From: Daphnia pulex
Taxonomy: Eukaryota > Arthropoda > Branchiopoda > Diplostraca > Daphniidae
Direction: 5' to 3'
DNA: 64,000 nucleotides
NCBI RefSeq assembly: GCF_021134715.1
Contig: NC_060024.1
Coordinates: 3,038,001-3,102,000 of the forward strand
Shown here: positions 63,466 through 64,000 of the stretch, piece after piece
How the letters are laid out: each line of letters starts with the position of its first letter
Numbering within the stretch: the first letter of the stretch is position 1
Translations under genes and position numbers: made by a program
Notes under the pieces: model-generated
What the model was told of the DNA's origin: nothing
Databases searched by the model: none
Seen by the model: only the letters and a program-made list of their open reading frames with translations

Positions 63466-64000
63466 ATAGCAAAGTCTTAATTTTTTTCCAATAGTTATTT
63501 CAAATTAAATTTAAAAAGTATTAAGGAATTTCATCATGAAATTTTACAATGAATAATTTTAAAATATTAGAAACTACAAATAACGTGGGATTATGAACAA
63601 AACAACGAACGATGTTTTATCAGCTATTTATTGTCTTAAGACATTGCATTGTCTGAAGATTATTTTTTATTGGTAAGGGGAGATCTATTTTACGAGGAAA
63701 ATCTTTGTTATTTATTTAATTAAAATTTTATTTAATCAAGAATAACATTAATTATTTATTTTTTAGTCAAACGATCTTTAGAGTTTAATGTAAGAATCCA
63801 AAAAAGAAATTTAAAAATTCAGACAAAGCCTTTTTAGAAGAATTACCTTGTTGTTTCGATTCGTTCGTTCGGTTGACGGTTCTCTATGGGAACCCAAAAC
63901 CGCCACTTTTTCATTATACAAATATTTCCAAATATTTATATAAGATAGAAAAGCAAGCTTATCAGCTCGCCGAATGGATAGTCGTAAGCCAGTTGAAAAC
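63466..64000. other. No gene recognised
   Basis: AT-rich sequence to the end of the window; further degenerate TGTCTTAAGA-type words continue the preceding repeat theme. Confidence 0.4.

Overview
The window is eukaryotic nuclear DNA: AT-rich, gene-poor, with spliced coding exons and a dense set of nested transposable elements. Small introns (mostly 65-130 bp), a Star-like FkbM methyltransferase-fold gene, a CASD1-type SGNH gene and arthropod-style copia, BEL/Pao and gypsy elements suggest an arthropod. A branchiopod crustacean such as Daphnia is my best guess, but that is inference. There are no bacterial operons, rRNA genes or CRISPR arrays.

Two host-type genes can be assembled, both on the minus strand. 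(1) 12030-7945: five phase-compatible exons encode about 311 aa, a signal anchor followed by an FkbM-type domain. (2) 45934-33913: five phase-compatible exons encode at least 368 aa of a CASD1/PC-esterase-like SGNH protein with a GDSR block, a DxxH block and one C-terminal membrane segment. Its 5' end was not found, and its introns (up to about 6.3 kb) are full of repeats.

Mobile elements: copia-1 (1-4600, minus, decayed, 3' LTR cut by the window edge); an R1/Jockey-type non-LTR element (15659-27702, plus) inserted in a 42-43 bp minisatellite with a 12 bp target duplication; copia-2 (20378-26699, minus), with both LTRs and a 5 bp target duplication, inside that non-LTR element; gypsy and BEL/Pao pol fragments (29067-32011, minus); a pogo-like transposase fragment (36851-37330, plus); copia-3 (47100-49545, plus) carrying a TIR element; and a gypsy-type element with an env-like third ORF (49827-60016, plus). 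MITE-like, foldback and composite repeats fill most of the rest.

The most unusual observation is that copia-1 and copia-2 both appear to carry several spliceosomal-type introns inside gag-pol. Two of these are at the same position and phase in both elements although their proteins are clearly diverged. In copia-2, removing five introns leaves a gag-pol frame broken only by one stop and three small frameshifts. If confirmed, this is an intron-bearing copia lineage that has kept introns through retrotransposition.
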